Source: Vicinamibacterales bacterium
GTDB taxonomy: Bacteria > Acidobacteriota > Vicinamibacteria > Vicinamibacterales > 2-12-FULL-66-21
Reading direction: 5' to 3'
Length of the DNA: 64,000 nucleotides
Assembly: GCA_035699745.1 (NCBI GenBank)
Contig: DASSPH010000083.1
Span: forward strand, 1 to 64,000
Both the position numbers and the translations under genes were made by a program. Shown piece after piece: positions 54,239 through 63,697 of this stretch; position 1 is the stretch's first letter; each line of letters begins with the position of its first letter. A model generated the notes under the pieces. That model ran no database searches. It was given only the letters and a program-made list of their open reading frames with translations, and was not told the DNA's origin.

Positions 54239-55591
54239 GTGATCGATCCCATTCCAGCGCCGCCGCCGTCCGCGGCTGGCGTCGACGTCACGCTGGAGCG
54301 GCGCCTCGGCCCGCTCGACGCCGCCGCCATCGTCGTGTCGAACGTCATCGGCGGGGGCATTTTCTTCGTCCCGATCATCGTCGCGCAGATGGTGCCGCAC
54401 CCGGGGTGGATGCTCGGGCTGTGGCTCGCCGGCGGCCTGCTGGCGTTCGTCGGCGCGATGGCGTTCGCCGAGCTGGCGGCGGTGCGGCCGCACGCGGGCG
54501 GCGAGTACGTCTATCTGCGCGACGCCTACGGTCCGCTCGCGGCCTTTCTCACCGGGTGGACGTCGTTCATCGCCGGCTTTTCCGGCGCGATTGCCGCCAG
54601 CGCGATCGCGCTCGCCGATTACGTCACCCGCTTCGTGCCTGCCGCGGCGAGCGCCGAGAAATTCATCGCCGTATCGGCGATCGCCATCCTGACGCTGATT
54701 CACGTGCGCGGGCTCGGTCCGGGGCGTCTCGTGCAGAACCTGCTCGCGGGATTGAAGGTGACGGCGATTCTGCTGATCATCGCCTTCGGCTTCGCGATTG
54801 GAAACGGCGACGCGGCGAATCTGTCGGCGGTGGCGGGCGAGGCGCGGCCGATGCCCTGGCTGCTCGCGCTGGTGCCGGTGATGTTCAGCTACTCGGGATG
54901 GAACGCCGCCGCGTATGTCGCCGAAGAGGTGCGCAATCCGTCGCGCAACGTTCCGCTCGCGCTCGGGCTGGGGACGGCGGCGGTGATCGTCCTGTATCTG
55001 GCGTTGAACGCGCTGTATCTGTTCGCGCTGCCGATCAGCGAGCTCGCCGCGGTCGGCGGCGGACGCCTGATGGATACGGTGGCGGAGCGGCTGTTCGGCT
55101 TTGCGACGGGCAATCTTCTCGCCGTGTTCACCATCATCAGTCTGGCGGCGAGCATCAGCGCGATGGTGCTGGCCGGCCCGCGCGTGTACTTCGCGATGGC
55201 GCGCGACGGAATTTTCGTCCGCGCCGCCGGCCGGGTGCACCCGCGCTTCCACACCCCGGCGACGGCCATCGTCGCGCAGGCGGTGTGGAGCTGCGTCCTC
55301 GTGCTGTCGGGGACGCTGTCGCAGCTGGTGAACTACACCGGCTTCGCGGTGGTGCTGTTCGCCGGCATCGCGGTGAGCGCGCTGTTCCCGCTGCGCCGCC
55401 GGCGCGGCGGCGCGGCGCGTCCGTTCTCCGCGTTCGGCTATCCGTGGGCGCCGGCGATCTTCGTCCTGGCCAGCGCGCTGATGGTCGGCAACGCCTTCTG
55501 GCGCGAGCCGATCCCGACCACGGTCGGCGCCGGCCTGATCGCGCTCGGCATCCCCGTCTACTTCGCGTTCCGCACCGCCCGTCGTCCCTGA
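54239..55591 (+). CDS. APC-family amino-acid permease
   Basis: 450-aa membrane transporter with 11 or 12 helices. GGGIFFVPIIVAQM contains the GxGIF-like motif of the first helix, and FAELAAVRPHAGGEYVYLRD is the consensus second block. FSYSGWNAAAYVAEEVRNPS is the family motif around helix 6. Closest in look to LAT/serine-threonine-type exchangers of the APC group. GTG start directly after the lipoprotein stop. Substrate unknown. Confidence 0.88.
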   Translation: MIDPIPAPPPSAAGVDVTLERRLGPLDAAAIVVSNVIGGGIFFVPIIVAQMVPHPGWMLGLWLAGGLLAFVGAMAFAELAAVRPHAGGEYVYLRDAYGPLAAFLTGWTSFIAGFSGAIAASAIALADYVTRFVPAAASAEKFIAVSAIAILTLIHVRGLGPGRLVQNLLAGLKVTAILLIIAFGFAIGNGDAANLSAVAGEARPMPWLLALVPVMFSYSGWNAAAYVAEEVRNPSRNVPLALGLGTAAVIVLYLALNALYLFALPISELAAVGGGRLMDTVAERLFGFATGNLLAVFTIISLAASISAMVLAGPRVYFAMARDGIFVRAAGRVHPRFHTPATAIVAQAVWSCVLVLSGTLSQLVNYTGFAVVLFAGIAVSALFPLRRRRGGAARPFSAFGYPWAPAIFVLASALMVGNAFWREPIPTTVGAGLIALGIPVYFAFRTARRP

Positions 55592-55597
55592 CCCCGC

Positions 55598-55670
55598 GAA
55601 AAGGGGACAGTCCCCGTTTTCAGGCCGGGATTATCGGGGCCTGGCGGAAACGGGGACTGTCCCCTTTTTC
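55598..55670. repeat. Palindromic GGGGACAGTCCCC element, copy 2
   Basis: Outer arms AAAAGGGGACAGTCCCC and GGGGACTGTCCCCTTTT enclose an inner stem CAGGCC/GGCCTG (55621-55626, 55638-55643). It lies between the convergent permease and membrane-protein genes, and its right arm supplies the last 12 codons and the stop of the gene at 55631. Copy 1 is at 21352-21400; the loop region differs, so the arms are the conserved part. Confidence 0.85.
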
Positions 55671-56056
55671 GGGGAACGCAGCAATGCGGCGAGGGTCAGG
55701 ACGGCGAGCAGGCCGTCACTCGCGGCGAACAGCAGGAACGATGCGGGGGACCCGCGGAAGAAATAATCGAGCAGGAAGGCGGCGGAGCCCGCGCCCTTCA
55801 GCAGCGGCCCCATCACCCACAGATACCATCGCGCGTGGACCGGATCGCGGTACGGGAAGTAGTAGCCGATGCCGACGGCGACGAGGAAGAGACCGTTCAG
55901 GTCGGAGAAGATCGGCGGCTGCGCCGGTGAGACGCCGAACAGCGACGCCATGCGGTCCGCGGCGAGCAGCAGGAAAAGGCCGACCCCGCCGTCGTAGATC
56001 CCGGAGATCGCCGCAATCGCGCGGACAAAAGAAAAGCGGTGAGCCTCGTTCGTCAC
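55631..56056 (-). CDS. Small integral membrane protein
   Basis: About 141 aa with four membrane helices (FVRAIAAISGIYDGGVGLFL, GLFLVAVGIGYYFPY, WVMGPLLKGAGSAAFLLDYF, LLAVLTLAALLR). No known domain. The C-terminal KKGTVPVSARPR is encoded by the palindromic repeat and is probably not original. GTG at 56056 preferred over a TTG at 56071. Confidence 0.65.
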   Translation of the reverse strand: MTNEAHRFSFVRAIAAISGIYDGGVGLFLLLAADRMASLFGVSPAQPPIFSDLNGLFLVAVGIGYYFPYRDPVHARWYLWVMGPLLKGAGSAAFLLDYFFRGSPASFLLFAASDGLLAVLTLAALLRSPKKGTVPVSARPR

Positions 56057-56075
56057 CGGCTCACCGCTCAATCAG

Positions 56076-56104
56076 CAATCGCCAATCCTCGATCGGCAAT
56101 CGGA
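56076..56104. repeat. 7-bp tandem repeat between the membrane-protein and PEGA genes
   Basis: About four 7-bp units near AATCGCC/AATCGGC lie directly after the PEGA gene stop. Confidence 0.65.
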
Positions 56105-56105
56105 G

Positions 56106-57200
56106 TTACTGAATCTTCTTCAACTCTCCCTGGAACGTGACGGTCTGGTCCGGCGTGATCAGCACGTCGAACTCGGCGGTCTCGTAGCCCTCGGCGCGGA
56201 CCTCCACCTTGTGGCGGCCGCCGTTCAGCGCGAGCTTCTGGAACGCGCCGTCGAACTCGTCGACGAGGCCGACGAAGAAGCCGTCGACGTAGACCTTGGC
56301 GTTCCGCGGCTTGACCTTCAGCTTCAGATGACCCTGGTCGCGGGTGTTGTAAATCCCGGACGAATAGCCGCCGGACCCGGCATACCCCGAGTAGTACGGA
56401 TCCCACGGATCGCCGAAGTACGGGTTCCAGCCGAAGCCCGAATACAGCCCGTAGCCGAGCCCGAAGCTGTACGGATAGTAGTAGTTGTAGTAGGACCCGG
56501 GATAGCCGTACCCGTAGCCGTAGAAGTACGGATCGTAGTAGCGGCCGCGGTACGAGCCATCACGGACGGGCGGAGGACCGGTGCGCTCGACGGCAACGCC
56601 GGTGACCGGCCGATCGCCGCGCGGACGGCTCCAGTTGGGAACTTCGCGCTCCCCCGCGGTGTTGTTCGCGTTCGACTCGGTCGGCGTGGGCGCGTTGCGC
56701 GTCCGGCCGCCGTTGTTGTTGCCGACGCCGCTCGCGTCACGTCCGCCGCTGGCACCCGAGCCGCGTGGCACCGCGCGCTCACCCGATCCACCCGATCCAC
56801 CCGAACCGGCGGAACCCGCCGGACGCGGTCTCGCCTGTCCGTCGCCGCTCGCGCTCGTGGCCGCCCAGCCGGCGAACTCGGTGCGCCGAGCCGGCGCCGT
56901 CGTCCGCACGCTGCGCTCGCCGAAGCTGACGTTGGGTGAGGTCGCCGAGACGCCCGATGGCGAGCTGAACGACGCGCCTCCGCCGGAGCTGGCGCCGCCG
57001 CCCCCGCCGCCGGTCGCGACGCCGCCGCCTCCGCCGCCGCTGGAGGCGTTGCCGCTGTTACCCGCACCACCGCCGCCCGCCCGGTCGCCACCACCCGCCG
57101 AGGGGGATCCGCCCTCTCTCGGGCTCTGCGCCAGCGCCGGCGGCACGGCAACCGCAAACGCCGCGAGCACGACTGCGAGGCTGTAATTGCGAACCTTCAT
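56106..57200 (-). CDS. Secreted Gly- and Tyr-rich protein with C-terminal PEGA domain
   Basis: 364-aa exported protein with signal peptide (about 1-24) and strong GGAGGAG ribosome site. Residues about 30-150 are Gly/Ser-rich with poly-Gly runs. Residues about 215-290 are rich in Tyr, Gly and Pro ([20 protein letters not shown]). The last 75 residues are a PEGA domain ([34 protein letters not shown]). PEGA domains are found on surface-associated proteins. The low-complexity middle suggests a flexible, possibly adhesive or scaffold part of the envelope. Confidence 0.8.
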   Translation of the reverse strand: MKVRNYSLAVVLAAFAVAVPPALAQSPREGGSPSAGGGDRAGGGGAGNSGNASSGGGGGGVATGGGGGGASSGGGASFSSPSGVSATSPNVSFGERSVRTTAPARRTEFAGWAATSASGDGQARPRPAGSAGSGGSGGSGERAVPRGSGASGGRDASGVGNNNGGRTRNAPTPTESNANNTAGEREVPNWSRPRGDRPVTGVAVERTGPPPVRDGSYRGRYYDPYFYGYGYGYPGSYYNYYYPYSFGLGYGLYSGFGWNPYFGDPWDPYYSGYAGSGGYSSGIYNTRDQGHLKLKVKPRNAKVYVDGFFVGLVDEFDGAFQKLALNGGRHKVEVRAEGYETAEFDVLITPDQTVTFQGELKKIQ

Positions 57201-57428
57201 AATGCGCTCCTCCACGCGGCAAGACCTGCCAGTGCGATTCCGATTGTGCAACAGATCTGCCACCTCCGGAGCGCAGAAACACAGGCTTTTTTTCGAGCCC
57301 CTCCGGCCGGCTGTCCTGCCGGGAGTGCACGACCGTCCCCTCTGATAGACTCCGTACCCGGGGGGGCAAACCCCCGTCGGGCAAAGAGAAACGGGCAAAA
57401 TGGTGCCCCGCCCGAAGAGCCTCAGCTG

Positions 57429-57956
57429 ATGTTTCACGCAACCACAGTTCTGGCCGTCCGGCACAACGGCCAGTCGGTCATGGCCAGCGACGGCCAGGTC
57501 ACGTTCGGCGAAACCGTCGTCAAGCAGCGCGCCCGCAAGATCCGGCGGCTCTACAACGAGCGCATTCTGGCCGGATTCGCCGGATCCGCGGCGGATTCGT
57601 TCGCCCTCTTCGCGCGGTTCGAAGCCAAGCTGGAGCAGTACCGCGGCAATCTCGAACGGTCCGCCGTGGAGCTGGCCAAGGACTGGCGGAGCGACCGCAT
57701 CCTCCGCCGCCTGGAGGCGATGCTCGTCGTCATGGACGCGCAGGCCACGTATTTACTATCAGGCAATGGCGACCTGATCGAGCCCGACGACGGCATCGTC
57801 GCGATTGGATCGGGCGGCGCGTATGCGCTCGCCGCCGCCAAGGCGCTCGCCGCGCACACGACGCTCGACGCCCGCGGCATCGCGGAACAGGCCATGCACA
57901 TCGCCGCGGAGATCTGTATCTACTCCAACGATTCACTGACCGTCGAAGTCCTGTAA
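57429..57956 (+). CDS. hslV: ATP-dependent protease subunit HslV
   Basis: 175-aa threonine peptidase forming the double hexamer of HslUV. The MFHA leader is removed to expose Thr5 in [25 protein letters not shown] and the [17 protein letters not shown] block are typical. The 5' leader carries a GGGGG-CAAA-CCCCC hairpin (about 57360-57375) after a TAGACT box (57345-57350). hslU follows 9 bp later. Confidence 0.97.
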   Translation: MFHATTVLAVRHNGQSVMASDGQVTFGETVVKQRARKIRRLYNERILAGFAGSAADSFALFARFEAKLEQYRGNLERSAVELAKDWRSDRILRRLEAMLVVMDAQATYLLSGNGDLIEPDDGIVAIGSGGAYALAAAKALAAHTTLDARGIAEQAMHIAAEICIYSNDSLTVEVL

Positions 57957-57965
57957 GCCCCCGTT

Positions 57966-59348
57966 ATGCCGATCTACCTTCCGGAGACCACCAGCTCCAC
58001 GATCCAGTCGCTCACGCCGCGGCAGATCGTCGCCGAGCTCGACAAATACGTCGTCGGGCAGCACCAGGCCAAGCGCGCCGTGGCGATCGCGCTGCGCAAC
58101 CGCATGCGCCGGCGCAAGCTGCCGGCGGAAATGGCCGCCGAGGTCGCGCCGAAGAACATCCTCATGATCGGTCCGACCGGCGTCGGCAAGACCGAGATCG
58201 CCCGCCGCCTCGCGAAGCTGGCGCAGTCGCCGTTCCTGAAGATCGAGGCGTCGAAGTTCACCGAGGTCGGCTACGTCGGCCGCGACGTCGAATCGATGAT
58301 CCGCGACCTCACCGAGATCGCCGTGGACCTGGTGCGCGAGGAGCGCACCGCGGACGTGCGCGAGAAGGCGCGGCAGGCGGCGGAGGAGCGGGTGCTCGAT
58401 CTGCTGTTGCCGCCGCTGCCGGCGTCGTCCGAGTACGACGACAACGCGGCGTCGGTGCGCGAGCAGGCCCAGCGCACGCGCGAGAAGCTGCGCGAGCAGC
58501 TCCGCGACGGGCGGCTGGATCACAAACACCTCGAGATCGAGGTCCGCGACAAGTCGTTCCCCTCGTTCGAGATCATCCAGGGCGGATCGGTCGAGGAAGT
58601 GGACATCAACGTCAAGGACATGCTGCCCGGGCTGTTCCAGGGACGCACGCGCAAGCGCCGGGTGCCGGTGCCCGAGGCGCTCGACACGCTGCGGCAGGAA
58701 GAGGAGCAGAAGCTGATCGACATGGACAGCGTCGCGCGCGCCGCGGTCGAGCGCGTGCAGGAAGCGGGGATCATCTTCATCGACGAGATCGACAAGGTCG
58801 CCGGGCGCGAGGGGGGACACGGTCCCGACGTCAGCCGCGAAGGCGTGCAGCGCGACATCCTGCCGATCGTCGAGGGGACGACGGTGAACACCAAGTACGG
58901 AATGGTGAAGACGGACCACATCCTCTTCATCGCCGCGGGCGCCTTCCACGTGTCGAAGCCGTCGGACCTGATTCCGGAGCTGCAGGGGCGGTTCCCGATC
59001 CGCGTCGAGCTCGAGCCGCTCGGGCGTCAGGACTTCGTGCGGATCCTCACCGAGCCCAAGAACGCGCTGGTGCGTCAGTACATGGCGCTGCTCGGCACCG
59101 AAGGGGTGACGCTGCAGTTCACGCCCGACGCGATCGAGCGCCTCGCCGACGTGGCGACGATGGTGAACGAGCGCACCGAGAACATCGGCGCCCGCCGTCT
59201 GCACACGGTCATGGAGAAGCTGCTCGACGTGGTCTCGTTCGACGCCCCGGATCTCGAAGAGAAGTCGCTGACGATCGACACCGCGTACGTGGACCGGATG
59301 CTCAGCGAGATCGCGCGCAACGAAGATCTCTCGCGCTACATCCTCTGA
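57966..59348 (+). CDS. hslU: HslUV unfoldase HslU
   Basis: 460-aa AAA+ unfoldase. Walker [18 protein letters not shown], Walker [16 protein letters not shown] and the sensor-2 block [16 protein letters not shown]. The I-domain lies at about 110-240. The C-terminal RYIL is the tail that docks in HslV pockets. It passes unfolded substrates to HslV. Confidence 0.98.
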   Translation: MPIYLPETTSSTIQSLTPRQIVAELDKYVVGQHQAKRAVAIALRNRMRRRKLPAEMAAEVAPKNILMIGPTGVGKTEIARRLAKLAQSPFLKIEASKFTEVGYVGRDVESMIRDLTEIAVDLVREERTADVREKARQAAEERVLDLLLPPLPASSEYDDNAASVREQAQRTREKLREQLRDGRLDHKHLEIEVRDKSFPSFEIIQGGSVEEVDINVKDMLPGLFQGRTRKRRVPVPEALDTLRQEEEQKLIDMDSVARAAVERVQEAGIIFIDEIDKVAGREGGHGPDVSREGVQRDILPIVEGTTVNTKYGMVKTDHILFIAAGAFHVSKPSDLIPELQGRFPIRVELEPLGRQDFVRILTEPKNALVRQYMALLGTEGVTLQFTPDAIERLADVATMVNERTENIGARRLHTVMEKLLDVVSFDAPDLEEKSLTIDTAYVDRMLSEIARNEDLSRYIL

Positions 59349-59350
59349 CG

Positions 59351-60667
59351 ATGCAGGACGGACGCTGGAAGCCGGGAGCCGGGAGCTGGACGCTGGAAGC
59401 CGGAAGCCGGAAGCTGGAAGCCGCGCCGCGCTGGACGCGGCTTGTCGTCCTTTCCATCTTCCTCCTTCCGCTTGCCGCAGTCGGTTGCGGCAAGAAGGGG
59501 CCGCCGCTGGCGCCGCTCAGTCCGGCGCCGGAAGCGCCGCAAGCGGTCGCCGCGCGGCGTCTCGGCGACACCGTCTACATCCAGCTCACGGTTCCGGCGA
59601 AGCACGTCAGCGGCAGCGGACCGTACTCGGTCGATCACCTCGAGGTGTACGCGGCGACGATCGCCGGCGGCGCGGCGGCGCCGCCGAACCGCGAGCTGCT
59701 CAAGCCCGCCTTCCTGATCGCCAAGCTTCCGATCCGGAAACCTGTCGATCCCGACGCGGAGGAGCCGGACACCCCGGCGGCGCAGAAGCTGCCCGCGCCC
59801 GGCGAAGTGACGACGTTCGTGGAGGCGCTGACTCCCGCGCTGCTCGAGCCGCAGCAGATCTGGAAGCCCGCGGCGGAGCCGCCGGCGCCTGCGACGCCGC
59901 CGCCGCCGAGCCCGACCGCCGCGCCGGCGCCGGTCGCTGCGGCTGCGCCGCCCGCGCCCGCGGTCCTGACCCGGATCTACACGATACGCGGCGTGGCGGC
60001 GAACGGCAGCAGGGGAGCGCCGTCGGCGCGAGTCACCGTCCCCCTGCTGGCCGCGCCTGCGCCGCCGCGTCCCGGCGCGACCAGTTTCGATCAGGCCTCG
60101 GTGACGATTGCGTGGGCGCCGCCGGCGGCTGCGTCGGACGAGGCGCCCGGCGTGAGCTACAACGTGTATCCGGTCACCGCGCCGCCGCCGGCGGGGACGC
60201 CGCCGTCCGCGCCTCCGCCGCTCAACGACAAGCCGCTCGAGACGACCTCCTACACGCACGCCGGCGCAACCGCGGGTCAGGAACAGTGCTTCGTCGTCCG
60301 CAGCGTCGCCGCCGTCGGGACGGCGTCGATCGAGAGCGAGCCGTCGCCGCCGATCTGCGTCACGCCCGCGGACACGTTCCCGCCGAAGGCGCCGACCGGC
60401 CTCGCCGCGGTGTCCGGTCCGGGCGCGATCAATCTGATCTGGGACGCGAACACGGAGGGGGATCTCGCCGGGTACGTGGTCTTGCGCGGTGAGGCATCGG
60501 GTGACACACTGCAGCCGCTGACGCCGCAGCCGATTCGCGAGACCCGCTACGTCGATCGCGCCGTGCAGCCCGGGGTCACGTATGTCTACGCCGTCGTCGC
60601 GGTCGATCAGGCGCCCTCGGCGAACCGCAGCGCGATGTCGAACAGGGTGCAGGAAACCGCGAGATGA
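59351..60667 (+). CDS. Lipoprotein with fibronectin type III-like domains
   Basis: 438-aa exported lipoprotein with lipobox LAAVGC (Cys about 46) in an N terminus of which the first 22 residues are encoded by 7-bp tandem repeats. There are at least two fibronectin-III-like domains: SFDQASVTIAWAPPAAASDE about 245, and KAPTGLAAVSGPGAINLIWD with DLAGYVVLRGEASGDTLQPL about 345-415. Pro/Ala-rich linkers separate them. Fn3 parts often bind sugars or proteins at the surface. The stop overlaps the next gene by ATGA. Confidence 0.78.
   Translation: MQDGRWKPGAGSWTLEAGSRKLEAAPRWTRLVVLSIFLLPLAAVGCGKKGPPLAPLSPAPEAPQAVAARRLGDTVYIQLTVPAKHVSGSGPYSVDHLEVYAATIAGGAAAPPNRELLKPAFLIAKLPIRKPVDPDAEEPDTPAAQKLPAPGEVTTFVEALTPALLEPQQIWKPAAEPPAPATPPPPSPTAAPAPVAAAAPPAPAVLTRIYTIRGVAANGSRGAPSARVTVPLLAAPAPPRPGATSFDQASVTIAWAPPAAASDEAPGVSYNVYPVTAPPPAGTPPSAPPPLNDKPLETTSYTHAGATAGQEQCFVVRSVAAVGTASIESEPSPPICVTPADTFPPKAPTGLAAVSGPGAINLIWDANTEGDLAGYVVLRGEASGDTLQPLTPQPIRETRYVDRAVQPGVTYVYAVVAVDQAPSANRSAMSNRVQETAR
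59366..59421. repeat. 7-bp tandem repeat in the 5' end of the Fn3 lipoprotein gene
   Basis: Eight units of the forms GGAAGCC, GGGAGCC, GGAAGCT in strict 7-bp register, translated in the lipoprotein leader. Confidence 0.85.
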
Positions 60668-61431
60668 GGAAGTTCTACCGGATCGAACACAAGGGCACTG
60701 CGCGCCACGCCGTCGAGGAGGGAGGCGCGTGGCGTCTGCTCGACGGCGACCTCTTCGGCGCCTGTCGCGCGGGGGAGGAGATTGCGCCGCCGCACCGCCT
60801 GCTCGCGCCGGTGCTGCCGTCGAAGATGGTGTGCATCGGGCTGAACTACAAGGATCACGCCGCGGAGCAGAACAAGCCGCTGCCGGCCTCGCCGCTGATG
60901 TTCATCAAGCCGTCCACCTCGGCGATCGGGCCGGGTGAGTCGATCGTGATTCCGCCGGACATCGGCCGCGTCGATCACGAGGCGGAGGTCGGCGTCGTCA
61001 TCGGCCGCCGGGCGCGGCACGTGAAGGAGGCGGACGCGCGCGATTACGTGCTCGGACTGACCTGCTTCAACGACGTGACGGCGCGCGAGCTGCAGCAGAA
61101 AGGGGCGCAGTACACGCACGCCAAGGGATTCGACACCTTTGCCGCGCTCGGACCGTGCGTGGCCGAGGTCGATTACCGCGTCCCCGGCGGCGTGGGCGTG
61201 CAGGGATGGGTCAATGGCGAGAAGCGGCAGGATTCGTCGACCGCGCAGCTGGTGTTCTCGATCGACTACCTCGTCGCCTACATCACCAGGGTGATGACGC
61301 TGCTGCCCGGAGACATCATCGCCACCGGCACGCCGTCGGGCATCGGGCCGCTGCGCCCGGGAGATCGCGTCACCATCAAGGTCGCGGGCGTCGGCGAGCT
61401 GACGAACGCAGTTACGGGGGAACAGCCATGA
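60664..61431 (+). CDS. Fumarylacetoacetase-family hydrolase
   Basis: 255-aa FAH-superfamily enzyme. The core begins at [17 protein letters not shown], with metal ligands in [11 protein letters not shown], then [22 protein letters not shown] and the C-terminal [13 protein letters not shown] block. Family members hydrolyse or decarboxylate 2-oxo acids (acylpyruvases, oxaloacetate decarboxylases). Substrate is not predictable here. It overlaps the transaldolase gene by ATGA. Confidence 0.92.
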   Translation: MRKFYRIEHKGTARHAVEEGGAWRLLDGDLFGACRAGEEIAPPHRLLAPVLPSKMVCIGLNYKDHAAEQNKPLPASPLMFIKPSTSAIGPGESIVIPPDIGRVDHEAEVGVVIGRRARHVKEADARDYVLGLTCFNDVTARELQQKGAQYTHAKGFDTFAALGPCVAEVDYRVPGGVGVQGWVNGEKRQDSSTAQLVFSIDYLVAYITRVMTLLPGDIIATGTPSGIGPLRPGDRVTIKVAGVGELTNAVTGEQP

Positions 61432-62087
61432 AGATCTTCATCGATTCCGGGAACCTCAAGGACATCGAAAAGCTGGTGCCGCTCGGCATCATCGACGGCA
61501 TCACCACCAACCCGTCCCTGCTCGCGAAGGAGTCGGGGGACTATCGCGAGATCCTGAAGCGGATCTGCCAGCTGGTGAAGGGGCCGACCAGCGCCGAGGT
61601 GGTCGAGACCGAGGCGCAGGCCATGTTCAAGCAGGGGCGCGACCTCGCGAAGATCGACGACTGGATCGTCGTGAAGGTGCCGCTGACGCGCGACGGCATC
61701 CAGGCCTGCAAGGCGCTGTCGAGCGACGGCATCAAGGTCAACGTCACGCTGTGCTTCTCGCCGGCGCAGGCGCTGCTTGCCGCCAAGGTCGGCGCCACCT
61801 ACATCAGCCCGTTCGTCGGCCGGCTGGACGACGTCTCCACGCCCGGCATGGATCTGATTCGCGACATTGTCGAGATCTACCGGCACTACGACTTCGCCAC
61901 CGAGGTGCTGGTCGCGAGCACCCGCAGCCCGATGCACATCGTCGAAGCGGCGCGCCTCGGCGCCGACATCTGCACCTGCCCGCCGGCGGTGATCGATGCG
62001 CTCTTCAACCATCCGCTGACCGACGTCGGGCTGAAGAAGTTCCTCGCCGACTGGGAAAAGGCGTACGGCGCGGGGGCTGCCAGGTAG
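61428..62087 (+). CDS. Transaldolase-like protein (TAL/FSA family)
   Basis: 219-aa short transaldolase or fructose-6-phosphate aldolase type. [30 protein letters not shown], Schiff-base Lys in [11 protein letters not shown] (about 85), [16 protein letters not shown] and [10 protein letters not shown] are all present. Activity as transaldolase (pentose phosphate pathway) is likely; FSA-type aldolase is an alternative. Adjacent to pccB-type gene without a gap. Confidence 0.95.
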   Translation: MKIFIDSGNLKDIEKLVPLGIIDGITTNPSLLAKESGDYREILKRICQLVKGPTSAEVVETEAQAMFKQGRDLAKIDDWIVVKVPLTRDGIQACKALSSDGIKVNVTLCFSPAQALLAAKVGATYISPFVGRLDDVSTPGMDLIRDIVEIYRHYDFATEVLVASTRSPMHIVEAARLGADICTCPPAVIDALFNHPLTDVGLKKFLADWEKAYGAGAAR

Positions 62088-63632
62088 GTGGATCCGGTCA
62101 GGCATCTCGAGGACCTCGAGCGCCGCGCGGAGCTTGGCGGCGGTGAGGCGCGGCTCCGCAAGCAGCACGAATCAGGCAAGCTGACGGCGCGCGAGCGGAT
62201 CGATCTGCTGTTCGATCCCGGCACGTTCGAGGAAACCGACAAGCTGGTCACGCACCGCTGCCGCGACTTCGGCATGGACGATGCGCCGGCCATTCCCGGC
62301 GACGGCGTGATCACCGGGGCGGGACGGATCGACGGCCGGCCGGTCTACGCCTTCGCGCAGGACTTCACGGTGTTCGGCGGGTCGCTCTCCGAGACCAACG
62401 CCGCGAAGATCGTGAAGACGATGGATCTCGCGATGAAGATGGGGGCGCCGATCGTCGGGCTGAACGATTCCGGCGGGGCGCGCATCCAGGAGGGGGTGCT
62501 GTCGCTCGGCGGCTATGCCGACATCTTCCTGCGCAACACGCTGGCGTCCGGCGTGGTGCCGCAGATCTCCGCGATCATGGGGCCGTGCGCCGGCGGCGCG
62601 GTCTATTCGCCGGCGATCACCGACTTCAACGTCATGGTCGACGGCACGAGCTACATGTTCGTGACCGGGCCGGACGTGATCAAGACGGTGACGCACGAAG
62701 AGGTGACCAAGGATCAGCTCGGCGGCGCGATGACCCACAACGCGACCAGCGGCGTGGCGCATTTCGCCGTGCCGGACGACCGCGCCTGTCTGCGGCTGAT
62801 CCGCGAGCTGCTGTCGTACCTGCCGGGCAACAACCTCGACGAGCCGCCGCGGCTCGAGACCACCGACCCGAGCGATCGCGAAGACGAGGCGCTCGACCGG
62901 CTCGTGCCCGCCTCGCCGAACCAGCCCTACGACATGCTCGACCTGATTCACGCCGTCGCCGACGAGGGGGCGTTCCTCGAGGTGCACCGGCACTACGCGA
63001 AGAACATCATCGTCGGCTTTGCCCGGCTGGGCGGCCGGCCGGCGGGGATCGTCGCCAATCAGCCGGCGCATCTCGCCGGCACGCTCGACATCGACGCGTC
63101 GGTCAAGGCGGCCCGTTTCGTGCGGTTCTGCGACGCGTTCAACATCCCGCTGGTGACCTTCGAGGACGTGCCCGGCTTCCTGCCCGGGACGGTGCAGGAG
63201 TTCGGCGGCATCATCCGCCACGGCGCGAAGCTGCTCTACGCATTCGCCGAGGCCACGGTGCCGAAGCTGACGGTCATCACGCGCAAGGCCTACGGCGGCG
63301 CGTACTGCGTGATGTCCAGCAAGCACATTCGCACGGACGTGAACTTCGCCTGGCCCGGCGCCGAGATCGCGGTGATGGGGCCCGAGGGCGCGGTCAACAT
63401 CCTCTACAAGCGCGAGCTCGAGAAAGCCGCCGATCCCGCCGCCGCGCGGGCCGAGCGCATCGCGGAGTTCCGGGAGAAGTTCGCCAACCCGTACGTGGCC
63501 GCGGCGCGCGGCTTCGTCGACGAAGTGATCCGCCCGCGCCAGACCCGCGCGAAGCTGATCGCCGCCCTCGCCCGCCTCGAAACCAAGCGCGATCGCAACC
63601 CCCCGAAGAAACACGGGAACATTCCGCTGTAA
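62088..63632 (+). CDS. Acyl-CoA carboxylase carboxyltransferase beta subunit (propionyl-CoA type)
   Basis: 514-aa carboxyltransferase moving CO2 from biotin to propionyl- or acetyl-CoA. Crotonase-fold blocks: [30 protein letters not shown], then [14 protein letters not shown] with the second-half motif, and [18 protein letters not shown] start right after the transaldolase stop. A biotin-carboxylase gene begins 65 bp downstream and should encode the partner. Confidence 0.95.
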   Translation: MDPVRHLEDLERRAELGGGEARLRKQHESGKLTARERIDLLFDPGTFEETDKLVTHRCRDFGMDDAPAIPGDGVITGAGRIDGRPVYAFAQDFTVFGGSLSETNAAKIVKTMDLAMKMGAPIVGLNDSGGARIQEGVLSLGGYADIFLRNTLASGVVPQISAIMGPCAGGAVYSPAITDFNVMVDGTSYMFVTGPDVIKTVTHEEVTKDQLGGAMTHNATSGVAHFAVPDDRACLRLIRELLSYLPGNNLDEPPRLETTDPSDREDEALDRLVPASPNQPYDMLDLIHAVADEGAFLEVHRHYAKNIIVGFARLGGRPAGIVANQPAHLAGTLDIDASVKAARFVRFCDAFNIPLVTFEDVPGFLPGTVQEFGGIIRHGAKLLYAFAEATVPKLTVITRKAYGGAYCVMSSKHIRTDVNFAWPGAEIAVMGPEGAVNILYKRELEKAADPAAARAERIAEFREKFANPYVAAARGFVDEVIRPRQTRAKLIAALARLETKRDRNPPKKHGNIPL

Positions 63633-63676
63633 TCGGGTGATCGGGCGATCGGACCTCGAACCTCGAACCCCGCGCC
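63633..63676. repeat. 7-8 bp tandem repeat after the carboxyltransferase gene
   Basis: Units near GGTGATC, then CCTCGAA/CCTCGAAC in about 7-bp register between the two carboxylase genes. Confidence 0.65.
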
Positions 63677-63684
63677 TGACCGAT

Positions 63685-63690
63685 TACAAT
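63685..63690 (+). promoter_or_regulatory. -10 box TACAAT 7 nt before the biotin carboxylase start
   Basis: TACAAT is followed by 7 nt and GTG at 63698. This is the same short spacing as at 53713 and implies a leaderless mRNA starting inside an operon gap. Confidence 0.55.
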
Positions 63691-63697
63691 TGACGTC

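Noticed and set aside
57358-57400. GGGCAAACC stretch before hslV as a c-di-GMP riboswitch
   Set aside because: Only the short GGGCAAACC part agrees; the second stem and the GCAAAGCC part of the motif are missing.
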